Shown one piece after another: positions 20,201 through 27,901 of a DNA stretch of 64,000 nucleotides. The DNA lies in NCBI RefSeq assembly GCF_013184525.1, contig NZ_JAAOIZ010000002.1:558001-622000 (forward strand). Direction: 5' to 3'. The notes below the pieces were generated by a model. That model was not told where the DNA came from and searched no databases. It saw nothing but the letters and a program-made list of their open reading frames with translations. The position numbers and the translations under genes were made by a program. This DNA is from Chryseobacterium sp. LAM-KRS1. Its GTDB lineage: Bacteria; Bacteroidota; Bacteroidia; Flavobacteriales; Weeksellaceae. Position 1 is the first letter of the stretch. Each line of letters starts with the position of its first letter.

Positions 20201-21179
20201 TTTTCAGATTGTGAATATCGATGATAAAACCTGTGTTTCCAATCTGAGCAGGATTACTCATATTCAGGACCAGATCCATATTGTATCCGAAACCTTTTTC
20301 AGTATCCGCATAGAATAAAGCTTCCCCAAAGCTGAGGGTTACTTTTTTAGTTTCATCTTCAATGACCTCTAAGGGAGCAGTAGGGTGTTTTAATGGGTTT
20401 ACCGGTTTTAAAATACTTCTCGGAAACTCAATCGCTGCCGACAACATTAAGGTTGCCTTAAATTTCGGAATGGCTACCTCTTTGATGAACTCATCAATAT
20501 CCTGCGGCATTAATGCTTTGAAGAAAGTTTTGACCTTTTCTGCGGTATCCTGAATATCGTTTGAAAGTAAATACGTTGCAAAAGCAACAAGGGATGCGTA
20601 TTTTTGATTTGAGTTCTGGTAGATATCTTCTACAATTTTTGTTATTGTAGTTGCTTCGTTTACTACCAGTCCTAAATTATGTTTAGCATTAATATCAGTC
20701 GCAAACTGCATCAGAGGTGTGGTATTCTGATTAGCTGGAGTGACAAATGTATTCACAAAGTGTGCAATGGCCTGTTCTTCCGTTACGTTGAGCACTCTCA
20801 GTGCCACCTCGAAGATCTGCTGAGGCTCAAAGGAAAAATTTCCTAAACTGAAATAGCGCAAATACGCCAGGATCTTCCATTGGTATTCAACGGTAATGGG
20901 AAATGCGGAGATAGCGGAGTCATCTGTTCCGTTCAGAACCAATGAAATCCCCGTTCCCGGAATTTCAATATCGATTCTCTTGGAAACGACAGATAAGCTG
21001 TAAAAAGCCGAATCTCCTTTCGGTCCTTTACTATACTGTAAATCTTTATAATAGATTTTATCGAGGAGGTTCGTAATCCCCGGTTTTAAGAATCCCAGAA
21101 GGTCCGGGATGTCGTCTTTTGTAACCACAGAGGATAACCTCGGGTAATACCTGTGTGTTACCGGTGTTTGATTTGACAT
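14298..21179 (-). CDS. Giant 2293-residue beta-rich protein
   Basis: The largest gene in the window, cytoplasmic by its N-terminus (M-S-N-Q-T-P-V-T-H-R). Residues ~250-1130 are dominated by amphipathic beta strands and glycine-rich turns. A stretch around residues 1040-1120 alternates hydrophobic residues with lysine (F-K-F-E-L-K-I-K-L-A-I-F-K-I-K-L-K-V), like a long beta-solenoid, lipid-transfer-like or barrel-like surface. The C-terminal half has cysteine pairs (C-T-T-S-Q-C; D-C-G-C; C-G-C-N-N-D-G-D-G) and D-D-D-G-D-G, a possible calcium site. It may belong to large DUF6603-like proteins, but I cannot confirm this. The 219-base gap before it, rich in inverted repeats, may hold its own promoter. 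Confidence 0.7.
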   Translation of the reverse strand: MSNQTPVTHRYYPRLSSVVTKDDIPDLLGFLKPGITNLLDKIYYKDLQYSKGPKGDSAFYSLSVVSKRIDIEIPGTGISLVLNGTDDSAISAFPITVEYQWKILAYLRYFSLGNFSFEPQQIFEVALRVLNVTEEQAIAHFVNTFVTPANQNTTPLMQFATDINAKHNLGLVVNEATTITKIVEDIYQNSNQKYASLVAFATYLLSNDIQDTAEKVKTFFKALMPQDIDEFIKEVAIPKFKATLMLSAAIEFPRSILKPVNPLKHPTAPLEVIEDETKKVTLSFGEALFYADTEKGFGYNMDLVLNMSNPAQIGNTGFIIDIHNLKIDLSKTENIAEADADGRPKEFMGVYMEYTEIFLPKKWFKKKNPEGNTQQTIGISANHMLIGTGGLSGNIAIRPTYAVKTVGTETKVVDYFSKFFTLDYNNLKVKSMSSSNETDIHSMDELMTFMNGLASPSELKFVYPMGLRTVAGDYREFQKEEDYYKFLASLSVDSLDDANRTLWFNLGKDTEKSWELGFSKFDIDFHQGQVVHSSLHAGLKIKKFKDYNGLDMVIDVVGEWESKENFKLSAAILPFGLKMNLFNILTFYLQRIEIGKKNDNFYVEADTKITFPEDSFGERLLGKEGIDLPAIRYYANGKFEIAGGSSIIPTNLHLNLGPVRMAVTAIHMGTIQRMYKGNMRTYNYIGFDGGININPLGLDVRGNGVKYYYTADNDEFGGTKDDYFHISTLEVDLVIPGTASASAAVAIIKGALTIPEPGKSTEYRGKVSLQLPKMNISGSAEMAFDPKYPGFLVDASVELPFVIPLGSFGIFGFRGLIGYRYVAEKEAIGMTENDTWYDYYVHPQRGINTDKFIGPQFTQKYSAPFSFGAGASLATLDGRLASLRAMVLLSVPSMFAIDAGLTIISERLGLTEDDPKVPPFYAFVIVGDNSLEIGAGGNFQLNKNNGSFIDIKAEVQMGFFFKNQRPWYVNFGTRDKPIRASLFKDSVNIKAESYLMIAAKGIEAGARVDFNLNLIIVKVYAAIEVGAHISFERPQVGGYIYVEGGAEINLFIVSVALFISIYFRVELVFPFLILAEFKFELKIKLAIFKIKLKVHLSIKWEKNDKVDTSAVPPLTYESDPPEIDYPKEERLKNAVKGVHMLTSETFDLPVVQVGDVPLPAIKDHEKLPTIPLDTYIDIKIEKGLIPTSTAGEKIGGHTNGASEFTDLIPPQKTQPGGHVLRQVKHQYSIEDVEIKILNKQGTAWNKYNPYRAVLTQNEANSIANLDKFKLGFWQKTNDKYDTIRILASTPFSFLDSAQPGWFIPEQYGITPSSLFCTESEVVWHESNVKDKAVGTVYYSPAGAPYNLINGAYYNLLGTVSDATDYLMVSNASNPHNYPRSLKMTNGNTMVVLLPEASARLRLLLSTMASSVKIRYYKDVFSTAIYQSYALIDEVTKTKAELGTELIYEAADYAGQYVSKIEIIPYNANQQDIDNINAQIDQIWANATANTTGEVISIVLSPAEQAEYDALVEQLKELKNGGCTTSQCNELDFNVMHVENGYNGMFGVLNFDMSNVANDWTDYDVQYRTITGETTVPYVDFNTHSVIFLYLPHGPLSQFIKHNSVITKISDKGTGVDVCYSSDYPKETINKAVIIKINKINQKPVSLKFTPDCGCNSEPEPCDKDTRLCNFLTELMYNLNQCIVYQGVDGVTQLRYSRKCFITFMDTIFSFDKDFPEYNLIQGIGYVKDLIGKLEAYLNMEGATIFGALQLTKEIHDVIFNLGNCGCNNDGDGGAVSNCYTLFHKVNWITAEEYEYQQTIPSQDAVTEDMKLMQEAMSKVVQPVWRPNSVYYINLKLKDNVNGDTPHIINYYFAFKTAGPIGHFEKKKESYIENLKDEHGNPIPNKKKNIDEYPITSLKSYIDMKKSYPNVDGDLLMAKPLFYGNEQSKIVLSFTKPYIYNMLKTWAAHNVNGMDVGEIKGSVNIVIKDPVTGISVPYPLPQNWTKHETIPVTKESWEEDDPNLPLGIQQMLNYVNHVNQGNTGMACTVNLGQPVPPKAYKYSVKLEDLTPEKLYTAIIYNAFDDDGDGNYNPQPTPTPEDPYKVYEENQKIHEFVFRTSRYRDFKEQVESYKLKEYNDKNEVIGQKDAIYEIKADLKQQQLNDLYILASEGIENPNLKGLANTYSEVFDRAFEGVMGLKPLNPPTNTEFVKIVNSNNDVVALLIRNPEPFNDPRIPLEEVKKCLVIPNALGNHIEDFQLIYAKDYSQILVVHKSNKIKDLKLKLQFKYKSWDGSAYTEFPGSGVTINELQINN

Positions 21180-21237
21180 AAAAATAATTTGTGTTTGGGT
21201 GAGTGGAAGGCTTTCATTTTAAGCAAACAAAAGCCTC

Positions 21238-21258
21238 ATTAAGTAGGGTTTACTTAAT
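21238..21258. repeat. Inverted repeat upstream of the 2293-residue gene
   Basis: ATTAAGTA-GGGTT-TACTTAAT is an 8-5-8 perfect inverted repeat in the 219-base gap between the immunity-like gene and the giant gene. A second, looser one (AGGCTTT ... AAAGCCT, 21208-21236) lies closer to the start codon. No TAnnTTTG box is evident in the gap. An operator or 5'-UTR hairpin is possible. Confidence 0.35.
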
Positions 21259-21398
21259 TTTAACGGGGTGTTTGAAATTTTCTGACAGGTTAACGGACTG
21301 TCAACTTAAGACCTTTATGCAGTTATTACTTTCTCTAAATAAAAAATAATACAATAAACTTCAATAAAATATATTTTATAAATTCAATTAAAACACAC

Positions 21399-22007
21399 TT
21401 ACGGAAGTATATTAGCATTTATATAATATAAATTATTTGATAAAAATCCAGGGAAAAAGAATTCGATTTCTTCAAATGTAATTGAATAATCATTTTCAGC
21501 CACAAAAGGAGGATCAATTCCTCTCATAGATAATAACTGTCCATTTTGATTGTATGCAAACTCATAATTTTCTTTGGAAGTTTGTCCATAATAGTATTTT
21601 TTAGTATCATAATATACAATTCCATTTATGGTTTCTTCCTCTTTCTCATAAATTAAAAGATCTTGTTGATTGAATAATACAATCTCTTGAAAATTATCAT
21701 ATATTCCTGTTGAAGAAAAAAATCTTCTAAGTTCCTTTCTGTAAATTCCAATATTTTCAACCTTTCTTATTTCAAACCCCTCAGATAAATTCAAATAATT
21801 ATTTAAAATTTTTGAAATAGCTTGTTGTTCTGTATCTGTATTTTCTAAATAATAAATAACTTTTACTAATATATTATTTTTATATTCTTCTTTACGTTTA
21901 ACTATTCCGTTCTCTTCAAAAACTTTATGGTAGTTATCAATGTAATTAGCTTGTTTGAAAGTAATTAATTTTTCAAATTCATTTTCGAACTTTATATTTA
22001 TTGCCAT
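21399..22007 (-). CDS. Putative immunity protein for the 950-residue toxin-like protein
   Basis: A 202-residue acidic, aromatic-rich cytoplasmic protein (M-A-I-N-I-K-F-E-N-E-F-E) with no signal peptide or named domain. It begins 1 base after the stop of the 950-residue gene and is equally AT-rich, the arrangement expected for a cognate immunity gene. The centre contains a Y-Y-D-T-K-K-Y-Y-Y-G-Q-T strand pair, and the end E-E-I-E-F-F-F-P-G-F. The cytoplasmic location fits immunity to a nucleotidyltransferase acting in the cytosol. Assignment rests on position, size and composition, not homology. Confidence 0.55.
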   Translation of the reverse strand: MAINIKFENEFEKLITFKQANYIDNYHKVFEENGIVKRKEEYKNNILVKVIYYLENTDTEQQAISKILNNYLNLSEGFEIRKVENIGIYRKELRRFFSSTGIYDNFQEIVLFNQQDLLIYEKEEETINGIVYYDTKKYYYGQTSKENYEFAYNQNGQLLSMRGIDPPFVAENDYSITFEEIEFFFPGFLSNNLYYINANILP

Positions 22008-22008
22008 C

Positions 22009-24861
22009 TTAAAATAATTTTATTTTTATACTCGGTATTGGTTCATTTTCACCCTTTATTTTTAACGAAATATCAGAAGGTGTTGCTCCAAAATAATTTT
22101 CAATAAATCCGCTACCGTCTTCTTTTAAAGACCTTAAATCTACAACTTTTCCGTCATAAACAGCCGTTACATACTCTTTAAGTATTTGTGGTTTAACAGC
22201 ATACCGTTCTAACATTCTTTTAATTTTTTTCCTTGCTTTCGCACCAGCCATTAAGCCTTCTTCAATATATTTATTATATCTGTTTTCCAAATCCTTAAGA
22301 AATTCTCTCTCCTCATCTTTATTTTCCAGAAATATCCACCAATCTGTATCCTGTACATCTGGAGAAAAACTTGTTTGTGATGTAATTCCTGAGCCACCAT
22401 ATTTAATATTATTATTAGGAAAATTAAACATACTTATAAATGGTTTTATTTTATTTTCTAAATAATTTCCAAAACTTTCCTTGTTAATAAATGGATATGG
22501 ATACCCTCTACGTTTAACTTCTATAAGATTATCAATTCTTTGTTTAAGCTCATTAACTGTGGCTATATAAATAGGATCTCTTTTTCTACAGGCTTGATGA
22601 ACTATACCTGCTATATCGGTAGAGGACAAACCTTTATTTGATGCAACAGTAAATAATTCAAGCATTTGATTATCGGAATAATATTTCTCAAAATTTTTCG
22701 GATCAGCTTCTATCTTTGCTTGAAGAATAGTTCTTGCTTTTTCATTATATTCATTAAAAAACTGGCTATCATTTATTCCTGCTAATTCTTCAATTTTTTG
22801 TTTAGGTGTTTCACCATTAATTGGAATTGTAAAGTCTGAAGGCCAACCGTCATTTAATGCCTGTTCCACAATAAGCTTAGCAGTTTTTCTTATTTTTGCA
22901 ATTACAATAGGGTCTTCTACAATTGATGCTAATTCTAAAAATGTAAGAATAGTTTTAATTTTTTTACAGAATTCATTACTATCAGAGCATACAAAGTTTA
23001 GTAAAAATTTAATTATATCAGCCCCTAGTTGTACTGTTTCAATAATCAATAATATTTGCCCTAATCGTGAGAGATATCTCAAATGTCTAAGTTTAGCAAG
23101 GGCTCCAATACCAGTAGCTATTGTTACAATATCTACAAAATATCCTATTTTAGTAAAGAGATCCTGATCATCTCCATAATCATCAACATATTTCAAAAAG
23201 AATAATGGAACAGTACCGTTAAATTCACCATCTTTATAAGGTAATTGAATTGCTGTATCTGATTCAGATGGATAATGTACTAAAGTGACAGGTTGATAAA
23301 AATGATTAGAAATTGATGAGGCTTCTAAATGATAGTTATTATCTCTAATAAAATAAATACCATGTCCCCAAGGATCAAATGCAAACGTAAAATCATCATT
23401 ATAGATTCCATATTTTTTTTCAGAAATGTAATTAATAATAACACTATGTTTATAAGTTTTATCATAAACATAAGTACTATTGTCAATTAAACTAAAATCA
23501 GGTTGTCCATTAACAAGATTTTTATACGGATTATATTTACTTTCAGTCCATAAACTCAAAATTGCATTTACAAATCTGGTTTTATTATCTTTTGAAAAAG
23601 ATTTATCTCCAAAAACTTCAACTACTTTTAGAATATCTGGATAATTATCTATCTTTTTATAGAGCAAGCTATAGATGGTTTCGTAATATGGTGGTAGTTG
23701 ACTTCCTGTTTCTGTTCTTTCTTTATCATCTATTAGCCACCCTAGAAAATCATTAACTTCATTCTGATTACTAATATCAATTGTATTAATCAGTTTTAAC
23801 ACTTGCTCTTCATCAGAATCAAGCAAATTTTTCTGTTTAGCATATTTTTTAATTAAAAACTTACGTGTAGACAATGGTAAAATCTTAAGGGCATCACCTG
23901 AAAGTAACTGTGAAATTAAAAGCAATTTTTCATTTTCACTCTTATTTTGTAAATCATAACGTATCCTATCAATTTCTTCAGAAAATGCAACTAATGATCT
24001 ATAATATGTACTATATTCTTCAATTTTAGGATCTACAATATCAAAGAAAGGGGTAACATCCTGATAATAACACCAACTTTTTTTTATTTGGGCTAATGCC
24101 TTTATTAGTTCTGTCACATTGGGATTGGTTTCAGTTATTGTTCCATTACCCAATTGATCAACGTATAAATTATTTGTTATTAAAGGAAATGTATCTAAAG
24201 TAATCCAATAGATTTTAAAACAAATCAAAGTCATAACTTTATCAAATTTCTCTTTTGAAGATTCTAATAAGTTCCAATGTTGTTGAGGAGTTCCAAAATT
24301 TTTAAAGTAGAACTTTCCTGTTGGAGATGAGGATAAATCAGTGGTAGTAATAACTGTCTTAGAAATTAATCCATCTTGAGCCGTTTGTGGGAAATCAGGA
24401 TTTCCATTTTGTGCATATCTTTTTATTTTACCACTCCCATCTTTCTGTACATTAAACTTCAATTCCATTTCTTCATAATAAAAATTATGCTTAGAAAAAT
24501 CAACTGCTTTAATTGATACTATTTCACCTTCAGCGGCTTCATATTGACTAAATTTACTAGTAGATAAATATCCTTCTTTTAAAAGAGTTTCTGCTGTATA
24601 TACATTACTTGAAGGATTATTTATATAATATAAATATTTAAAAAATAACTCTTCTTTATAATAGCCATTCATTAATGGATTCATTATTGTTAATCCATTA
24701 AAATTTATCGGCCTTATATAATATTCGATATCGAAATATTTATATTTTTCTCCCCCATATTTAAATCCATCTACTAGTCCGAATATATTAATTTTCGGTT
24801 GTTCTGAAAATGCAGTTGTATATATAGGCATTCCATCATTTAATATTATTATATCACTCAT
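22009..24861 (-). CDS. Polymorphic-toxin-like protein with nucleotidyltransferase-like C-terminus
   Basis: A 950-residue protein without a signal peptide. Residues ~1-560 are unrecognised. Around residues 565-630 is a helical hydrophobic stretch (Y-F-V-D-I-V-T-I-A-T-G-I-G-A-L-A-K-L, then I-I-E-T-V-Q-L-G-A-D-I-I), a pre-toxin-like region that often precedes toxin domains. The C-terminus carries G-G-S-G-I-T-S-Q (822-829), then D-T-D-W-W (838-842). This G-S ... D-x-D pattern is the active site of nucleotidyltransferase-fold enzymes. Its TAATG start overlaps the stop of the previous gene, and a putative immunity gene follows after 1 base. Hand-counted rows are 23-28% G+C, against 43-47% in sampled rows of the giant gene. 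A toxin role is inference. Confidence 0.6.
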   Translation of the reverse strand: MSDIIILNDGMPIYTTAFSEQPKINIFGLVDGFKYGGEKYKYFDIEYYIRPINFNGLTIMNPLMNGYYKEELFFKYLYYINNPSSNVYTAETLLKEGYLSTSKFSQYEAAEGEIVSIKAVDFSKHNFYYEEMELKFNVQKDGSGKIKRYAQNGNPDFPQTAQDGLISKTVITTTDLSSSPTGKFYFKNFGTPQQHWNLLESSKEKFDKVMTLICFKIYWITLDTFPLITNNLYVDQLGNGTITETNPNVTELIKALAQIKKSWCYYQDVTPFFDIVDPKIEEYSTYYRSLVAFSEEIDRIRYDLQNKSENEKLLLISQLLSGDALKILPLSTRKFLIKKYAKQKNLLDSDEEQVLKLINTIDISNQNEVNDFLGWLIDDKERTETGSQLPPYYETIYSLLYKKIDNYPDILKVVEVFGDKSFSKDNKTRFVNAILSLWTESKYNPYKNLVNGQPDFSLIDNSTYVYDKTYKHSVIINYISEKKYGIYNDDFTFAFDPWGHGIYFIRDNNYHLEASSISNHFYQPVTLVHYPSESDTAIQLPYKDGEFNGTVPLFFLKYVDDYGDDQDLFTKIGYFVDIVTIATGIGALAKLRHLRYLSRLGQILLIIETVQLGADIIKFLLNFVCSDSNEFCKKIKTILTFLELASIVEDPIVIAKIRKTAKLIVEQALNDGWPSDFTIPINGETPKQKIEELAGINDSQFFNEYNEKARTILQAKIEADPKNFEKYYSDNQMLELFTVASNKGLSSTDIAGIVHQACRKRDPIYIATVNELKQRIDNLIEVKRRGYPYPFINKESFGNYLENKIKPFISMFNFPNNNIKYGGSGITSQTSFSPDVQDTDWWIFLENKDEEREFLKDLENRYNKYIEEGLMAGAKARKKIKRMLERYAVKPQILKEYVTAVYDGKVVDLRSLKEDGSGFIENYFGATPSDISLKIKGENEPIPSIKIKLF

Positions 24862-27035
24862 TATTTCGCTTTATTAACATTAATTATATAAGAACTAGAA
24901 TTTACTTGTGGGAGCCATTTAGAGTAACTATTGGAAGCATATACCATATTGTCAATTGTACTTATATAAATTTTCAATACAGGAAATACTACTATGAGAT
25001 ACCCATTTTGATCTTCACCCAGTACTCCTAAAGAATATTTTCTATATCTGATATTTTCAGTAGAACTATAGTAGCTATCGTCTCTTAATTCATTTTTAAA
25101 GAAAAACTTAGGGTTGTTTAATTGTTTTTGATTGATTATCGATATAAGTGCATTATTCTCTTCATTAGTAATTCCGAGTAACTTCTTACTTGATAATTTA
25201 TTTTCTTGTGTATGTATTGAAAGTCCTGTAATTGTTTCCCCCCCAACACTTGTAAATATCTCAGTTTTTAAATAGTATGGTTTTTCCGGACCATAAAAAT
25301 TATTCCTTTTATCACTATAGGAAACTGTTCCACTGTTAGAATTATCTAAATAAGCACTTCTACTTTCATAAAAGCCTGTTGTATTCTGTCGGATATTATT
25401 CAACAACGTCTCATAAGTAACCCTTTTCAAACTTTCCGTATCATTCTTCATGATCAGATCTTCCACTTTTTTGGTAGTTACCGTTGCAATATCTTTTCCT
25501 CCTGATTTATTTTCAAAATCAATCAATAGTAAATTCTGATCAATTACATAAACAAGCTCATTTCCTCCTTTAGACTGAATTTTCGGAGTCACATTAATTA
25601 ATCCGAAGATGTCATCAATGTCTTTCAGATCATACGTTGTGCTTACGACAGGATCACCTGGATTGGCACCAGGAGTTTCAGAAGTAATTTTCACCGTTTT
25701 CCCTTCATAAATCAACTGTATAAATGAAGCAACCGTTTTATTAGCATTTGTTCTGCTTAAACTAAAAATAATAGGCTTTGTGAAGTTGGTATCAATTCCA
25801 TCACCTGCTTCCTGAAGTAAGTTTTTACCTCTGATGAAGTAATCTTCATTAGCAGTATCAGCATGCAAAACCCCTTGTTTCACGTACATAGCTGCAGCAT
25901 CATTATTATCAGTGGTCGGCTGGATCACCAGCGATGGATACCCATTGAATTCTCTTACTGGCCAACCTTCTTCAAATTGCCCTGTGGACATATTGTTAAC
26001 GGTAGTTCCAATTCTAATGTTATTAGTGCTTCCTTCCAGATTTTGATTTCCATAAAAATTATAGGACCTCTGCCTGCTTCCCTGGATATACAAATAAGTT
26101 GTTTCAGCAGTTTTAAAACCTGAAATCTGACTGGCAATTTCTTCTACCGTTTGCAGAACAGAATTGTCACTCATATGAATCTTCCCTTTCCCCTGTGTAT
26201 GTAAGCCATAAAAGGCTGCAATATCAAGGAACTGGGTGGCTGTTTCTCTAATCAGTTTCTTTTTAAAAGCTGTATTACCTATCGCTTGGTCTAAAACATG
26301 GTCTGCACTACGGGCAAAAGCCAGGTTCAACTGAAATGGATTCGGGTCATTGGCTACTGTATAGTCTCCTTCGTTCAATACAATATCAATACCCACGCTT
26401 CCCGAAACATTTCCAAGATGAGTTCCTCTTGGAATCATTGGCAATTCAAAAGCTTTTTTAGGTTCCGTTTCAGTGGTGGTTGTTCCAGTAGTTTGAACTT
26501 TAGAAATCTTAAGGAAATAATCATCTATAAGATCCGTTTCTAATTGGGAATTCCCTACCGGAAACCCGATATGCTGAGCGGTAAACGGTGGTACACTAAT
26601 TCCCAGCATATTATAAAGACCTGTAAATTCTTTTTTGATAACGTCTACAAAGCCTGTTGGTGTTCCTGATGTGATCAAATCACCTTGAAAGAAATCTGAT
26701 CTGTTTAGACCTCTGTATACAATATATTTGATCGCTAATCCTTTAATCGGCTGACTAAAAGGCTTCAGGATCGCATTTACTTTAGTGGCATCTGTACCAC
26801 AAGGTTGTAAAAATACCTGTCCCTGGCAAATAGTAAATATTTTGCCGGTAAAGCTTACTTTAGAGGTGGTCCTGAATACAGTCCCATTGGCTCCAAATTT
26901 TCCGGACATTTCCTGATTGAGAACCGCACTTTTCTCTGCAAAGAAAAAAGATTCCGGTAACAGGTCCGGCCTTACGTTAAGCCCTTTGCTGTCGGGAGCT
27001 GTTGATAAACTTCCCGATGGAATAGTTTGTGGCAT
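24861..27035 (-). CDS. 724-residue protein preceding the toxin-like gene; conserved-looking N-terminus, AT-rich C-terminus
   Basis: I start at the ATG at 27035 (M-P-Q-T-I-P-S-G-S-L-S-T). The 35 extra upstream codons to an ATG at 27140 are aromatic-rich, unlike a real N-terminus. The protein has no signal peptide. It contains I-K-Y-I-V-Y-R-G-L-N-R-S-D-F-F near residue 115 and Y-L-Y-I-Q-G-S-R-Q-R-S-Y-N-F-Y-G near residue 310, both distinctive but unknown to me. The last ~150 residues are Asn/Tyr/Ser-rich and AT-rich like the following gene. It is translationally coupled to the 950-residue gene (TAATG overlap), which suggests a carrier, chaperone or partner of that protein. Family unrecognised. 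Confidence 0.6.
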   Translation of the reverse strand: MPQTIPSGSLSTAPDSKGLNVRPDLLPESFFFAEKSAVLNQEMSGKFGANGTVFRTTSKVSFTGKIFTICQGQVFLQPCGTDATKVNAILKPFSQPIKGLAIKYIVYRGLNRSDFFQGDLITSGTPTGFVDVIKKEFTGLYNMLGISVPPFTAQHIGFPVGNSQLETDLIDDYFLKISKVQTTGTTTTETEPKKAFELPMIPRGTHLGNVSGSVGIDIVLNEGDYTVANDPNPFQLNLAFARSADHVLDQAIGNTAFKKKLIRETATQFLDIAAFYGLHTQGKGKIHMSDNSVLQTVEEIASQISGFKTAETTYLYIQGSRQRSYNFYGNQNLEGSTNNIRIGTTVNNMSTGQFEEGWPVREFNGYPSLVIQPTTDNNDAAAMYVKQGVLHADTANEDYFIRGKNLLQEAGDGIDTNFTKPIIFSLSRTNANKTVASFIQLIYEGKTVKITSETPGANPGDPVVSTTYDLKDIDDIFGLINVTPKIQSKGGNELVYVIDQNLLLIDFENKSGGKDIATVTTKKVEDLIMKNDTESLKRVTYETLLNNIRQNTTGFYESRSAYLDNSNSGTVSYSDKRNNFYGPEKPYYLKTEIFTSVGGETITGLSIHTQENKLSSKKLLGITNEENNALISIINQKQLNNPKFFFKNELRDDSYYSSTENIRYRKYSLGVLGEDQNGYLIVVFPVLKIYISTIDNMVYASNSYSKWLPQVNSSSYIINVNKAK

Positions 27036-27167
27036 TTTTGTAATTTTTGGTGTTAGATAAAAGACAAGACGGTGATAATAGTAACTGTAATAAAATCTGG
27101 ATGCTGAATGATGAAGGTTAATAGCCCGAAAGAATAGCAAGCCTTGTAATTATGAAAGAACATTTTC

Positions 27168-27287
27168 TTACAATCGTATTATTTTCTCTTCCTGTATTCC
27201 GGGAGCTTCAATAGCTTTTTTATTCAAACTTTCAGATTTTAACGTCTTTTCAATAAGGATAGGTTTGTTTTTTCCGGTAAAAGACAT
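27168..27287 (-). CDS. 39-residue basic peptide in the giant-protein operon
   Basis: This short frame starts M-S-F-T-G-K-N-K-P and ends E-K-I-I-R-L before TAA. It fills most of the 317-base gap between the M15 endolysin and the 724-residue gene. AGGAAGAGG lies almost directly before the ATG, a purine-rich stretch closer than the usual spacing. It has no membrane segment, so it is not a holin. It is rich in Lys and Glu and may be helical. Coding status rests on position and clean codons only. Confidence 0.4.
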   Translation of the reverse strand: MSFTGKNKPILIEKTLKSESLNKKAIEAPGIQEEKIIRL

Positions 27288-27352
27288 GCCTCTTCCTGTA
27301 CAATCATTTAGATGATTGCATTATTGATTTTCACTTTGAAATAATTCCGGAA

Positions 27353-27859
27353 TTATTTGGTGAAAACTACATATCCGTCTTTATCTTTTGGTAAATTTTG
27401 TAAGTTTCTCCAAGTGGCGTTGATCTTACGCGCTCCTTTCCAGATAGATCTGCGTTCAAAGTGTGATAGGTCTTTAAAGGTTTTCCAGTTTCCGCCCCAG
27501 TTCCAGCCGTGTTTGGCAAAGATCTTTACACATTCGTACCAGTCGGCTACGCCATCATTATCCCAGTCTTTCGCAGTGTCCCAGCTTGCTACTTTTCCGT
27601 CGATAATCAGGCAGATATCTACCGCTAATCCGTAATTGTGAATACTCTGTCCGGCTTTGGCATTGGTGACTTTTTTTCCGGCTTTTGTTCTCCCCTGCGC
27701 ATATAATGCATCTTGTTCTTTGAAGGTCCTAAGCCCTTGGGTAATTCTTACTTTTGCTCTCCCGGTAAGGGCTTCATCACATTCTTTTACGATTTGTGTG
27801 ACTTCTTCCCTTACCAATGGATGGAGCTTTTTTATTTTATTCTGACTTGGTGTGTCCAT
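27353..27859 (-). CDS. M15-family peptidoglycan peptidase (endolysin-like)
   Basis: A 168-residue protein of the VanY/L-alanyl-D-glutamate peptidase type. Zinc-ligand motifs are visible: S-I-H-N-Y-G-L-A-V-D-I (first His and Asp) and D-L-S-H-F-E (second His), with the G-G-N-W-K-T-F segment between them. Length and absence of a signal peptide match phage endolysins rather than secreted VanY enzymes. It would therefore meet peptidoglycan only after the inner membrane is breached. It is the first gene of the operon. M15 endolysins also occur in lysis cassettes that release insecticidal Tc toxins in Yersinia (type 10 secretion), a useful parallel. I found no holin or spanin gene nearby. Confidence 0.88.
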   Translation of the reverse strand: MDTPSQNKIKKLHPLVREEVTQIVKECDEALTGRAKVRITQGLRTFKEQDALYAQGRTKAGKKVTNAKAGQSIHNYGLAVDICLIIDGKVASWDTAKDWDNDGVADWYECVKIFAKHGWNWGGNWKTFKDLSHFERRSIWKGARKINATWRNLQNLPKDKDGYVVFTK

Positions 27860-27901
27860 GGTTGATTTTAATATTTTGTGATTGAGTGTTTAATTGTAGG
27901 A

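Noticed and set aside
3538..27859. Prophage, tailocin or extracellular contractile injection system
   Set aside because: An endolysin and fibre-like genes are present, but there is no sheath, tube, baseplate, tape measure, AAA ATPase, capsid, terminase or integrase gene.
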